From: Novosphingobium olei
GTDB taxonomy: Bacteria > Pseudomonadota > Alphaproteobacteria > Sphingomonadales > Sphingomonadaceae
DNA: 64,000 nt
Reading direction: 5' to 3'
Assembly (NCBI RefSeq): GCF_012927405.1
Contig: NZ_JABBGM010000002.1
Span: 620,001 to 684,000, forward strand
Shown: in pieces, positions 35,441 to 46,100 of the stretch
How positions within the stretch are numbered: position 1 is the stretch's first letter
How the letters are laid out: every line of letters begins with the position of its first letter
The notes under the pieces: generated by a model
Told to the model about the DNA's origin: nothing
What the model saw: the letters and a program-made list of their open reading frames with translations, nothing else
Databases searched by the model: none
Translations under genes and position numbers: made by a program

Positions 35441-38179
35441 ATGTTCGGCGCACTCGCCAAGTCCCTGTTCGGTTCGTCCAACGACCGTTACGTCAAGTCG
35501 CTCGACAAGCTGGTTCGCCAGATCGCGGCCTATGAGCCCCAGATCAAGGCGCTGTCCGACGCCGAACTTGCCGCGCAGACGCCCAAGTTCCGCGAGATGC
35601 TCGCCGGTGGCTCGACGCTTGACCAGATCCTGCCCGAAGCCTTTGCCACGGTGCGCGAGGCTTCGATCCGCACCATGGGCATGCGCCACTTCGACGTGCA
35701 GATGATCGGTGGCATCGTGCTCCACCGCGGCGAGATCGCAGAAATGCGCACGGGCGAGGGCAAGACCCTGGTCGCGACGCTGGCGGTCTATCTCAACGCC
35801 CTGGAAGGCAAGGGCGTCCACGTCGTGACGGTGAACGACTACCTGGCTCGCCGCGACGCCGAGACCATGGGCGTGCTGTACAACTTCCTCGGCCTGACCG
35901 TCGGGGTGATCGTGCCCAGCCTGAACGAGGAGCAGCGGCGCGAGGCGTACAATTCGGACATCACTTACGCTACCAACAACGAACTCGGCTTCGATTATCT
36001 GCGCGACAACATGAAGCATGAGCGTGGGCAGATGGTGCATCGGCCGTTCAACTTCGCGATCGTCGACGAAGTCGATTCGATCCTGATCGACGAAGCGCGC
36101 ACGCCGCTGATCATCTCTGGCCCGACCGACGACAAGAGCGATCTCTACGTCGCGGTCGACGCGGTGGTGAAGACGATCGATCCTGCGCTCTACGAGGCCG
36201 ACGAGAAGACCAAGAACATCTCGCTGACGGAAGACGGCGTCGAGTGGATCGAGCGCGCGCTGGAAGGCGCCGGGCTGCTCGTCGGCTCGAACCTCTATGA
36301 CGTCGAGAACACGATGGTGGTCCACCACCTCGACCAGGCGCTCAAGGCCAATGTGATGTTCAAGCGAGACATCGACTATATCGTCAAGGACGGGAAGATC
36401 GTCATCATCGACGAGTTCACTGGCCGCATGATGGACGGCCGGCGCTGGTCGAACGGCCTGCACCAGGCGGTGGAAGCCAAGGAGGGCGTGCGCATCGAGC
36501 CCGAAAACCAGACGATGGCTTCGATCACGTTCCAGAACTACTTCCGCATGTATCCCAAGCTGGCCGGCATGACCGGCACGGCGGCGACCGAAGCGCCGGA
36601 ATTCTTCGACATCTACAAGATGAACGTCGTCAGCATCCCGACAAACGTGCCGGTGCAGCGGATCGACGAGGAAGACGAGTTCTACAAGAATACCACCGAC
36701 AAGTTCCAGGCAATCGCCAAGCTGATCCGCGAGAAGAACGAGATCGGCCAGCCGGTGCTGGTCGGCACGGTGTCGATCGAGAAATCGGAACTGCTGTCGG
36801 AATATCTGCGCAAGGAAGGCGTGAAGCACAACGTGCTCAACGCCCGCTTCCACGAGATGGAAGCGCACATCGTGGCGCAGGCGGGCCGGCTCGGGGCGGT
36901 GACGATCGCGACCAACATGGCCGGGCGCGGCACCGACATCCAGCTCGGTGGCAACATCGAGTTTCGCATCGCGGACGAACTGGCCGACGTGACCGACGAA
37001 GCCGAGCGCGAGGCGGGCGAGGCCCGCATCCGTGCCGAAGTTGCGGCGGAAAAGGCCAAGGTGCTGGAAGCCGGCGGGCTGTGCGTGATCGGTACCGAGC
37101 GCCACGAAAGCCGCCGCATCGACAACCAGCTGCGTGGCCGTTCGGGCCGTCAGGGCGACCCGGGGCTGTCGAAGTTTTACCTCTGCCTCGAGGACGACCT
37201 GCTGCGCATCTTCGGGCCGGACACGTTGTTCGCGCGGATGATGAACAGCAACCTGGCCGATGGCGAGGCGATCGGATCGAAGTGGCTGTCCAAGGCGATC
37301 GAGACCGCGCAGAAGAAGGTCGAGGCGCGCAACTACGACATCCGCAAGCAGGTCGTCGAATACGACGACGTCATGAACGACCAGCGCAAGGTGATCTACG
37401 AGCAGCGGGCCGACATCATGGATGCCGACGCGGTGGGCGATGTTGTGGCCGACATGCGCAACGACACCGTCAACTCGCTGGTTGGCGATGCCTGCCCGCC
37501 GGGATCGTACCCCGAGCAGTGGAATATCGAGGGCCTGCGGGCGCGAATCCGGGATGTTCTCGGCATCGACGCGCCGTTCGAAGCGTGGATGGAGGAGGAC
37601 GGCGTCGAGCCGGAACTCATCGAGGAGCGGATCGCCGCGCTGGCGGAGGCCAAGATGGCCGAGAAGGTGGCCGAGATCGATACCGAGGCGTGGCAGGGAC
37701 TTGAAAAGTCGATCCTGCTCGAGCGGCTCGACCACCACTGGAAGGAGCACTTGGCGACGCTCGACGCGTTGCGTCAGGTGGTGTTCCTGCGCGCCTATGC
37801 GCAGAAGACGCCGATCAACGAATACAAGCAGGAAGCATTCGGCCTGTTTGAACGCATGCTCGATGCAATCCGCGAGGATGTGACCCGCATTCTGATGACC
37901 GCCGAATTCCGCATGCGGGCGCCCGAGGAGTTCCAGTTGCCGGAGCTTCCCGACTTCCTGACCAGCCATATCGACCCCTTCACAGGCGAGAACGACGCGC
38001 AGGCAATCCCCGGCGCTGCGGCCATGCTGGGCGCCATGGCAGCGCAGGGGCCGGATCAGGCGGCAGCTGCCGGGCAGGCGGGCGACAACCCATATGCGGG
38101 TCTCGATATCAGTCGAAACGCCCCGTGCCCCTGCGGTTCGGGCCAGAAGTACAAGCATTGCCACGGCGCGCTTGCCTGA
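35441..38179 (+). CDS. secA: Preprotein translocase ATPase SecA
   Basis: 912 residues. SecA drives Sec-dependent export through SecYEG. Seen: [20 protein letters not shown] (Walker A), [32 protein letters not shown] (Walker B), the preprotein cross-linking domain, [11 protein letters not shown] in the second helicase domain, [20 protein letters not shown], and a C-terminal zinc motif [14 protein letters not shown] that contacts SecB. The ATG follows GCAGGAA. The length is normal for alphaproteobacteria. The exported small protein upstream may regulate it. Confidence 0.98.
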   Translation: MFGALAKSLFGSSNDRYVKSLDKLVRQIAAYEPQIKALSDAELAAQTPKFREMLAGGSTLDQILPEAFATVREASIRTMGMRHFDVQMIGGIVLHRGEIAEMRTGEGKTLVATLAVYLNALEGKGVHVVTVNDYLARRDAETMGVLYNFLGLTVGVIVPSLNEEQRREAYNSDITYATNNELGFDYLRDNMKHERGQMVHRPFNFAIVDEVDSILIDEARTPLIISGPTDDKSDLYVAVDAVVKTIDPALYEADEKTKNISLTEDGVEWIERALEGAGLLVGSNLYDVENTMVVHHLDQALKANVMFKRDIDYIVKDGKIVIIDEFTGRMMDGRRWSNGLHQAVEAKEGVRIEPENQTMASITFQNYFRMYPKLAGMTGTAATEAPEFFDIYKMNVVSIPTNVPVQRIDEEDEFYKNTTDKFQAIAKLIREKNEIGQPVLVGTVSIEKSELLSEYLRKEGVKHNVLNARFHEMEAHIVAQAGRLGAVTIATNMAGRGTDIQLGGNIEFRIADELADVTDEAEREAGEARIRAEVAAEKAKVLEAGGLCVIGTERHESRRIDNQLRGRSGRQGDPGLSKFYLCLEDDLLRIFGPDTLFARMMNSNLADGEAIGSKWLSKAIETAQKKVEARNYDIRKQVVEYDDVMNDQRKVIYEQRADIMDADAVGDVVADMRNDTVNSLVGDACPPGSYPEQWNIEGLRARIRDVLGIDAPFEAWMEEDGVEPELIEERIAALAEAKMAEKVAEIDTEAWQGLEKSILLERLDHHWKEHLATLDALRQVVFLRAYAQKTPINEYKQEAFGLFERMLDAIREDVTRILMTAEFRMRAPEEFQLPELPDFLTSHIDPFTGENDAQAIPGAAAMLGAMAAQGPDQAAAAGQAGDNPYAGLDISRNAPCPCGSGQKYKHCHGALA

Positions 38180-38234
38180 AATATCGGTGCGCGATGTTTG
38201 CTTAGGTTTTGATTTGTTGCTGTTATCGCCCATC

Positions 38235-38263
38235 TGGCGAGCGTTTGCTTCGATCGCTCGCCA
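38235..38263 (+). terminator. Possible terminator hairpin after secA
   Basis: TGGCGAGCG and CGCTCGCCA form a perfect 9-bp stem with an 11-nt loop 56 nt after the secA stop. It lacks a strong T tract. The rest of 38180-38359 is AT-richer than its surroundings and probably holds the promoter of the two-partner secretion operon; TTGCAG at 38282 and AAAATA at 38306 (18-nt spacing) are a weak candidate pair. Confidence 0.4.
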
Positions 38264-38359
38264 AATGGCGTTTGACTCGCGTTGCAGAGCGTTGCTAACG
38301 ACCGGAAAATAAAACGAAAACGGGCCGCGTCGAATGTTCTGGCGACGACGGGGGCGGCG

Positions 38360-40135
38360 ATGGCCGGCAAGGCGAATGGGTCCGATTGGCTGAAGTGCGC
38401 TTCGGTTGGCGGTTTTGGAATGGGCATCGCGGCGTTTTGCGCCGCATTTCAACCTTCGGTGGCGATGGCACAATCGGTGCCGACGACGGCAGGCGTGCCG
38501 TCACGCGACCAGCTGCAGGGTGTGACCGGGGAACCGGCCCAGCCTGCGGCACCGCGCCTCAACATCGAAGGCGGGATCGAGCGTTCCAGCTGTCCGCTGG
38601 CTGATCCGCAATATGCAGACATCAAGGTCTCGATCAATCACGTCACCTTCAACGGATTGAAGGGGGCAAGCGCCGAGGAACTTGATCAGGCGTGGAAGCC
38701 GTTCGCCGGGCGTCCGCAGCCGATCGCGACGCTGTGCGAAATCCGCGACGCGGCTGGCACCATCCTGCGCAACAAGGGCTACCTGGCCGCGGTACAGGTA
38801 CCCACACAGCGTATCGAGAACGGCGAAGTGCGCATGGAGGTGCTTTACGCCCGGGTCACCGCGATCCGTGCGCGGGGCGAAACCCGGGGTGCCGAGCGCA
38901 AGCTTCAGGAATACCTGAGCAAGCTGACCAAGGACGAGATCTTCGATCGCAACGCGGCCGAGCGTTACCTGCTGCTGGCGCGCGACCTTCCGGGCTATAA
39001 CGTGCAATTGACACTGCGCCCCGCCGGTACGGCGCCGGGCGACCTGATCGGCGAGGTCAGCGTCCTGCGCGTGCCCTATGTGGTCGATCTGTCAATCCAG
39101 AACCTTGCTTCGCGGGCAACGGGCCGATGGGGCGGGCAGGTGCGGGCACAGGCTTTCGGCCTGACCGGGCTGGGCGACGTGACGACGCTGTCCTATTACG
39201 CGACGGCCGACTTCACCGAGCAGCATATCCTTCAGGCAAGCCACGAGTTCCGGCCCGGGAGCGAGGGCCTGACCGTGGGTGGGCAGTTCACCTATGCGTG
39301 GACCAAGCCGGACATCGGCCCCTTGCCGGGCGGGATCGAGCTGAAGGCCCGCACATTGTTCGCCAGTCTTTATGCGCGCTACCCGCTGGTGCGTTCGCAG
39401 CGCGCCAACGTGTGGCTTTCCGCAGGGTTCGACCTTGCAAACCAGAATGTCGACCTGATCGGTCCGCTGACCCGCGATCGCCTGCGGGTGCTGTGGAGCC
39501 GCCTCGATGTAGATGCGATCGATACGTCGCGCGCCTTGCCCGGGTGGCGTGCCACCGGGTCGGTGGAGTTGCGGCAAGGTCTCGACATACTCGATGCCTC
39601 GCATGGCTGCGCCGGAGCCGCGTGCGCTGGGCAAACGCCGATAAGCCGGGCCGACGGCCGCCCCGATGCAACGGTGATCCGCGCCCAGGGCGAATTCGAG
39701 AAGGTCGTCGGCAAGGTTTCGTTCGCGCTGCTGCCGCGCGGTCAGTACGCCTTCACGCCCCTGCTGGGGTTCGAGGAGTTTTCGGGCGGCAACTACACCG
39801 TCGGGCGCGGTTACGATCCTGGCCGGATTGCAGGCGACGACGCGCTGGGGCTGTCGCTCGAACTGCGTGGCTCCCGCCTGGCCATCGGCCGCGGCGAGGT
39901 TCGCGTCCAGCCTTACCTTTTCGGCGATATTGCGTGGGCCTGGAACAAGGACGTGCGTGGGTCGGATCGGCTGATTTCGGTTGGCGGCGGTGTCCACGGT
40001 GAACTTGGCGCACGCTTCCGGCTCGACGCAACGCTCGCGGTGCCGCTCGAAGGGACCCGCCTCAATCCCAAGCGCCCGGACCCGCGCTTTCTCCTGACGC
40101 TCACGACCCGGCTCCTGCCCTGGAGGACCAACTGA
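38360..40135 (+). CDS. TpsB-type outer-membrane transporter (ShlB/FhaC/HecB family)
   Basis: About 591 residues. TpsB proteins are Omp85-type barrels that bind the N-terminal TPS domain of their partner and secrete it across the outer membrane. Seen: an N-terminal signal region (GGFGMGIAAFCAAFQPSVAM, then AQSVP), two POTRA-like regions (~residues 80-220, including ILRNKGYLAAVQVPTQ), a barrel of alternating strands, and the loop motif VGRGYDPGRI, equivalent to the conserved VRGY of the family, ending in LLTLTTRLLPWRTN. A TTG 26 codons upstream is an alternative start, but the ATG at 38360 follows a G-rich stretch. The stop TGA overlaps the tpsA ATG (40133-40137). Confidence 0.85.
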   Translation: MAGKANGSDWLKCASVGGFGMGIAAFCAAFQPSVAMAQSVPTTAGVPSRDQLQGVTGEPAQPAAPRLNIEGGIERSSCPLADPQYADIKVSINHVTFNGLKGASAEELDQAWKPFAGRPQPIATLCEIRDAAGTILRNKGYLAAVQVPTQRIENGEVRMEVLYARVTAIRARGETRGAERKLQEYLSKLTKDEIFDRNAAERYLLLARDLPGYNVQLTLRPAGTAPGDLIGEVSVLRVPYVVDLSIQNLASRATGRWGGQVRAQAFGLTGLGDVTTLSYYATADFTEQHILQASHEFRPGSEGLTVGGQFTYAWTKPDIGPLPGGIELKARTLFASLYARYPLVRSQRANVWLSAGFDLANQNVDLIGPLTRDRLRVLWSRLDVDAIDTSRALPGWRATGSVELRQGLDILDASHGCAGAACAGQTPISRADGRPDATVIRAQGEFEKVVGKVSFALLPRGQYAFTPLLGFEEFSGGNYTVGRGYDPGRIAGDDALGLSLELRGSRLAIGRGEVRVQPYLFGDIAWAWNKDVRGSDRLISVGGGVHGELGARFRLDATLAVPLEGTRLNPKRPDPRFLLTLTTRLLPWRTN

Positions 40136-43100
40136 TGCCCCGCAACCGCAGCCGTGGCGAACTCGTCGCCGTATCGTCGCTCGCGTTGGCGACCGCTCTC
40201 GCCAGCGGGGTCATCGTGGCGCACGCCCAGTCGTTCCAGGGCACCGGGGAGGTCGTGGCTGGCTCCGCCTCGATTTTTGCCACCGGCAGCTCGACCGACA
40301 TTACCGTCAGCAGCCCGAATGCGGTGATCAACTGGACCCCGTTCGACGACGCCAACGGTGGCGGGCCGATCGCCTTCCAGCCGCAGGGCACGACGACCAC
40401 CTTCACCAACAACAGCAGCGCCGTGAGCGACTTTGCCGTCCTCAACCGCATCCTGCCGGCAGATCCGACGCGGGCAATCCAGTTCGACGGGACGGTCATC
40501 TCGCAGTTGCAGACCGGTTCGGGAACGGTGCGGGGTGGAACGGTCTTCTTCTACAGCCCCGGCGGTATCCTTGTCGGACCACATGCGGTGTTCGACGTGG
40601 GCAATCTCGGCCTGACGACCTCGGATCTGCCCTTTGACCCTCAAAGCGGCGCCTTTTCGACCAATGGCGTCTTTTCGTTCCAGCAATCCCAGGCCGGTTC
40701 GCTGATCGATATCGCCCAAGGGGCACAGATCAGCGTTGGCGCGGCGGGGCCGGACAACAATTCCTATCTCGTCATGGTTGCGCCAAGCATAACGCAGGCC
40801 GGTGCCATCGACGTCAACGGTTCGGCCGCGCTGGTGGCGGCTGACGCCGCGACCATCGAGTTTTCGCCAAGTGGCCTGTTCAGCATCCGCGTGAACCAAG
40901 GCACCAGTGCGTCGGGCACGGTACTTGCCAGCTCGGGATCGATCGGTGGCGCTGCGGGAAGTTCCAGCACGTTCGTGCACCGCATCTACATGGTTGCCGT
41001 GCCGCGCAACGACGCCATCACGATGGCCATCACCGGCGCCAACTCGCTGGGCTTCGACATTGCAGGCGCGGCCGATGTAGTCGGCAACACGGTGGTTCTG
41101 TCCGCGGGCTATGACGTCCAGGGCGGTGTGATCGATTCGGCCGCTTCCGCGGGCGGCGGCAGTGGCAAGACCGATCTCCTTATCGGCGGCCCGATCACCG
41201 CCACTTCCGCAGTCGATGCCAAGTCGACGGGTGTCGCTTCGGTTTCGGTGAACGCGGGCGAGAGCGCCACGTTTGCATCGGATCTTACGCTGCAGGGTGC
41301 CCTGCTGCCGGCTGGCAGCCCCGGGATTGCCGCACAAGTGCAGGTTGCAGGCAGTGGTTCGTCGCTCAATGTGGCCGGCAATCTTTCGGTCGTTTCGATC
41401 GACACGGCGAGCATCCGGGGCACTGGCGTCAACGATTTGAGCGGGGCGACCGTCACGGTGGACGGCGGCTCGCTGAGCGTCGGCAATACTCTGACCGTCC
41501 GGGCCGACCGCGCGGGGCTGGTGGACAGCCCGCAAACAACGGCAGGATCGGCGACGCTTTTCGCCACCAACAACGCGCAGGTTTCGATCGGCTCGGGCCT
41601 TCAGCTCAGCGCCAATGGCACCGGATCCTCGCCCAGCAGCGCTGCAGCGGCTGGTAACGGGCAGGGCGGCGTGGCGCAGCTGTCCTACGGCAATGGGGCG
41701 AGTGTCTCGGCAGGCTACATCGATATTGCCGCAGAGGGCGATGGCGGCGAGATTTCAAGCGGCTATGCGGGCGGCAACGGCCTTGGCGGAAGGGCCAGCA
41801 TCGATGCCTTCACAGGTGGCGGTGCGCTGACCGTGGGCGGCAGTGTGCGAATCTTTGCAGGCGGCACCGGCACATTCGGATCAGATTGCATCAGTTGCAC
41901 CATCGAAGGGGGCAGCGGAACCGGCGGAACCGCGGCATTTTCGGTGTCGGGGGGTCAAGCCCATACGGTGAGCATCGGTTCCGACCTGACCATCGCGGCC
42001 AACGGCCTCGGTGGCGATGCGGCGACCGGCAATGCGGGAAGCGGTACGGGCGGTACCGCGAGGCTATCGACGAGCGGTCCGGCAATCACGTTCGATGTTT
42101 CGGGATCGACTCTTGTGACGACGGACGCATCGGGCGGAGAATCGCTCGGCACGTCGACTTCTGGCGCGGGTGAGGGTGGTCTCGCTCAGGTCATCAACAA
42201 CGGTGCGGCGCTCAGTTCCGGGGCGTTCACGGTCAGCGCCTCTGCACAGGGCGGAAGAAATATCTCGGGCGGATTTGGCGGGGCCGCCACCGGCGGTGAT
42301 GCCCAAATTCGCATAGGCACGGGCGGAGGCTCGATTACTTCCGGCGCGGTCAATATCACAGCAATTGCCGATGCCGGCGGTGCGGGCGAAGGGTATGTCG
42401 GGATCGGCGGCGACGGCCAAGGCGGCGCGGCGACGCTGGATATCGTGGCCGGGAACGTGGACTTCGATTCCCTCATCGCGGACGCCACCGGCAATGGTGG
42501 CCCGGGCGCCGAGGGCGCGGGTGACGGTGCCGGTGGTTTGGCGGCGATCCGCGCCACAGGCGGCACTGTCACGATCGGGGGTGACGTCTCGATCCTTTCG
42601 CTCGGGCGAGGGGGCGTGGCCGACAGCGGCGGACTTGGCACGGGTGGCGAAGCGCTGATCTCTGCGGAGGGTGGCACCTTGACGTTCGGGGGCAGCGACG
42701 GACTCGTCACGATCGATGCCAGCGGCACAGGCGGCTATGGTCATGTCTCTTCCGGAAGCGGCACGGGTGGTTATGCCCACACGACCGCCAACAACGGAAC
42801 GATCGCCTACAACTTCGGGCTCGTGCTGGATGCCTCGGGCCGTGGCGGCAACGGCATCGACGGCGTTGGTGGCAATGGCGGAGATGGCGGCATCGGCACG
42901 GGCGGAACCGTGCTGCTCGATGCCCAGTCCAGCAATCTGGGGCCTTCTTCGATCACGGGGACCAATTTCACGCTCGTCGCGGGGGGCAGCGGCGGTCGGG
43001 GTGGGGCAGGCGCCAACGTGAGCGTGCCGGCCGGCGTCCTGACGCCGGGCGCAGGCGGGGGGGGCGGCAGCGGTACCGGGGGCACCATCGTGGTCAACAC

Positions 43101-46100
43101 CGGCGTGGGCAACGGCAGCTTCACGCCCGACGTGCTGACCGTGGACGCTTCGGGCTACGGTGGCCTTGGTGGAAACGGCGGTGACGGCGATTCGATCAAC
43201 GGACCTGCGGGCGGAAACGGCGGCGCGGGTGGCGCTGGCACAGGCGGCAACGTGCAATTCGACAGCAACGGGGCGCTGGGAAGCGGTACGCCTTCGGGCA
43301 AGCTGCTGGCCGGCAGCCTATCGGTCTCTGCCACTGGCTCTGGCGGTGCAGCGGGCGCCGGTGGTGCAGGGACAAGCGCGGGGACTTCGGGCAACGGCGG
43401 CAGCGGCACCGGCGGCGTAATCACGCTGAAGGCCGACCGCGGCGGTTCGCTGTTCCAGGTCGACGGCAATACGGTCCTGCTGACCACCGGAACCGGCGCT
43501 TCGGGATCGGGAACGGCGATCGGCGGCGCGGGCACCGGTGGCAGCATCGTTCTGGTTTCTCAAGGGGCTACGAACGGCAACCAGATCAAGCTGGCCAGTC
43601 TTTACGCCGATTCGGGGGGCGTCGGTGGCAATTCGCTCACCGGCGATGGGGGCACAGGGACAGGCGGATCGGTGCAGCTGCTCGTCAGATCGGGCCTTGT
43701 CCTTTCGGCCAGTACGATGACCTTGCGGGGCGCGGGCTTCGGCGGCAGCGCCGATGGCGCTTACACCGGCGGCAAGGCCTATGGCGGCAACGTCAATGTG
43801 GAAGCCCACACCGGGTCGACCCTTGTGGTCACCGGAGGGATCACGCTCGATACCGGGGCCGTCGGCGGAGACAACATCTCGCTGGGCGGTAGTGGCGGCG
43901 ATGCGGCGGGCGGGACGTCTGCGTTGCGCAGTGTTGGGGGCGCGATCACGATCGGCGCGGAAGCTGTTGTCGGCGCGAACGCGTTTGGCGGTACCGGCTA
44001 CCAGTTCGATGCCGCGGGCCATGGCGGCGCTGCCAGCGCTGGAGCAGCGTCCATCAGCGCCGGTAGCGGACAGGAACTGGGCAACGGAGGCTCGATCGAC
44101 ATCAGCGGTCCGGCAAGCGTCACCTCCTATGCCTCGGGCGGGGCGGGCGGTGCTGGCGGCAACGCAACTTCGGGGGCGGCAGGTGTCTATGCTCGCAACG
44201 GCTCGGTCGTCATCAATACGCTGCTGGTGGATACACGGGCTCTGGGGGGCGCCGGCGGTTACGGTGGAGCCGGTGGTTCGGCCAACGCGGGCGCGGCGAC
44301 CATTTCGGCGCAGAACGCTATCGCCGGGATCGGCAGGATCAACCTGACATCGGCAACGGTCCTCGCCGACGGGATCGGCGGTGCAGGCGGTGACGCGCCG
44401 GGCGATACCGGGCCGACCGGCGTTGGCGGGAACGGCGGCAGTGGCGTCGGGGGCAATGTGCTCGTGCTGGGCAGTGCCGGAAACGGCCAGCTCACCGTAG
44501 GTTCGCTGTTCGCCAGCGGCAACGGGACGGGCGGTGTCGGCGGCATCGGCGATTACAACGACTTCAGCACCGGCGGGCCCGGCGGAAGCGGCGGCAACGG
44601 CACCGGCGGCTATCTGCAGATCGGCACTGAAAGCGGCATCGATACCGGTTCGCTCAACATCGGCTTTGCGCAGTTTGGCTCGGTCAGTGCAGCAGCGAAT
44701 GGTTCGGGCGGCAACGGTGGCGCGGGGGGCGTGGGCTCGCAGGGGAACGGCGCGGGCGGCAATGGCGGCAACGGCACCGGCGGCAGTGCCGTGCTGCTGG
44801 TCCGCGGATCCAATGTCACGCTGACGGCGAACGGCTCGTTCGACGCAAGCGCCTACGGCGGCAATGGCGGCAACGGCGGTACGCAGGGCAATGGCGGCAA
44901 TGCTGCGGCAGACGGTGCGGCGATGCTCGTGACCAGCCGTTATCTCGTCGATGCCCAGCGCGGATCGGTCAATGCGCAGAACCTGACCTTTACGGCCACT
45001 GCTTCCCAAGGGCTTGGCGCGGTTGACGGCACTGCCTCGTTCCTGGGCCAGCCGCTCAGCCTCGACGTGCGCAACAGCGATGTGACGGCGCAGTCGATTT
45101 CCATGACGGCCACCGGCCCGGCCCAGACCGGGGTCCTTCCTTCGAAGATCAGTATCGTCAACGGCAACGTGTCGCTTACGAACGGCTTCCAGTTCATCAC
45201 GCCGGGCGAAATCTCGGTCGCGCTCGATGGCAGCAGGCTGACCGCCGACCACGCCCGACTTGAAGCCGGAAACTGGGTGGAATCGGGCGTCGCCGTCACG
45301 ACGCCCGGATCGATCGAGGCGGTAAACGCGCTCATCGTCTCAAGCCAGGGAGACATCATCGGCGATGTTTCGTTCAAGGCGGGCTCCGGCATTCAGGTCA
45401 ACGCGTCCGGCTTGATCCGGTTGTTCGATCTGGATGCGACGGGCGATCTCGACGTCTCGGCCGGCGGCACGATCAGCCTGCGCAATCTTGCGGCGACCGG
45501 TCTCGTTTCGGTCGTCGGCAATGGCGCGGTTGCCCTCGGTTCGGTCGATGCGAACAATGCTGTCAGCATCTCCTCGACCGGCACGCTCGGCATCAGCGGG
45601 TCGGTGACGGGTGTCGACCGCGTGGCGCTGGTGTCCAGCGGCGCGCTGACCGCGCATGATGTGACGGTGCTCGGCTCGAGCAATCCGTCGTCGCTGCGCG
45701 AGCTTGTCGTGCAGTCCGATGCGGCGGTGACGCTGGGCAACACGACTGCCGGATCGACGCGACTGTTCGGCGCAGGTACGCTCAACGTCGGGACCTTGAC
45801 CGGCACCGACATCGCGCTGCTGGGCGGTGGCGACATCGCGCTGGGTGGCGCGACCGCATCGGGCCGTCTGCTGCTTGCCGACTATGCCATGGCCTCGGCC
45901 GGCGGTTCGCCGCGGGGCGCGAGCTACAACTACGATGCGCTGTTCACGGCGAGCCCGGTGCGAGCGAGCGGCGCGATCACCGCGAGCGGTCCGCTGGCGG
46001 CGGCTTCGTTGACCGCGACGACCACCAAGGCGCTGCAGCTTGGCGCTATCCAGACGACGGCGGCCAATGGCATGCTGGTGCTGGACGCCGGTGGAGCGGT

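Noticed and set aside
35015-38473. 1152-codon frame opposite secA
   Set aside because: Antisense to an unmistakable SecA; composition is that of a shadow frame.
41650-44930. Repeats that could be mistaken for a CRISPR or tandem DNA array
   Set aside because: Units are irregular in length, in frame and encode glycine-rich protein; there are no spacers.
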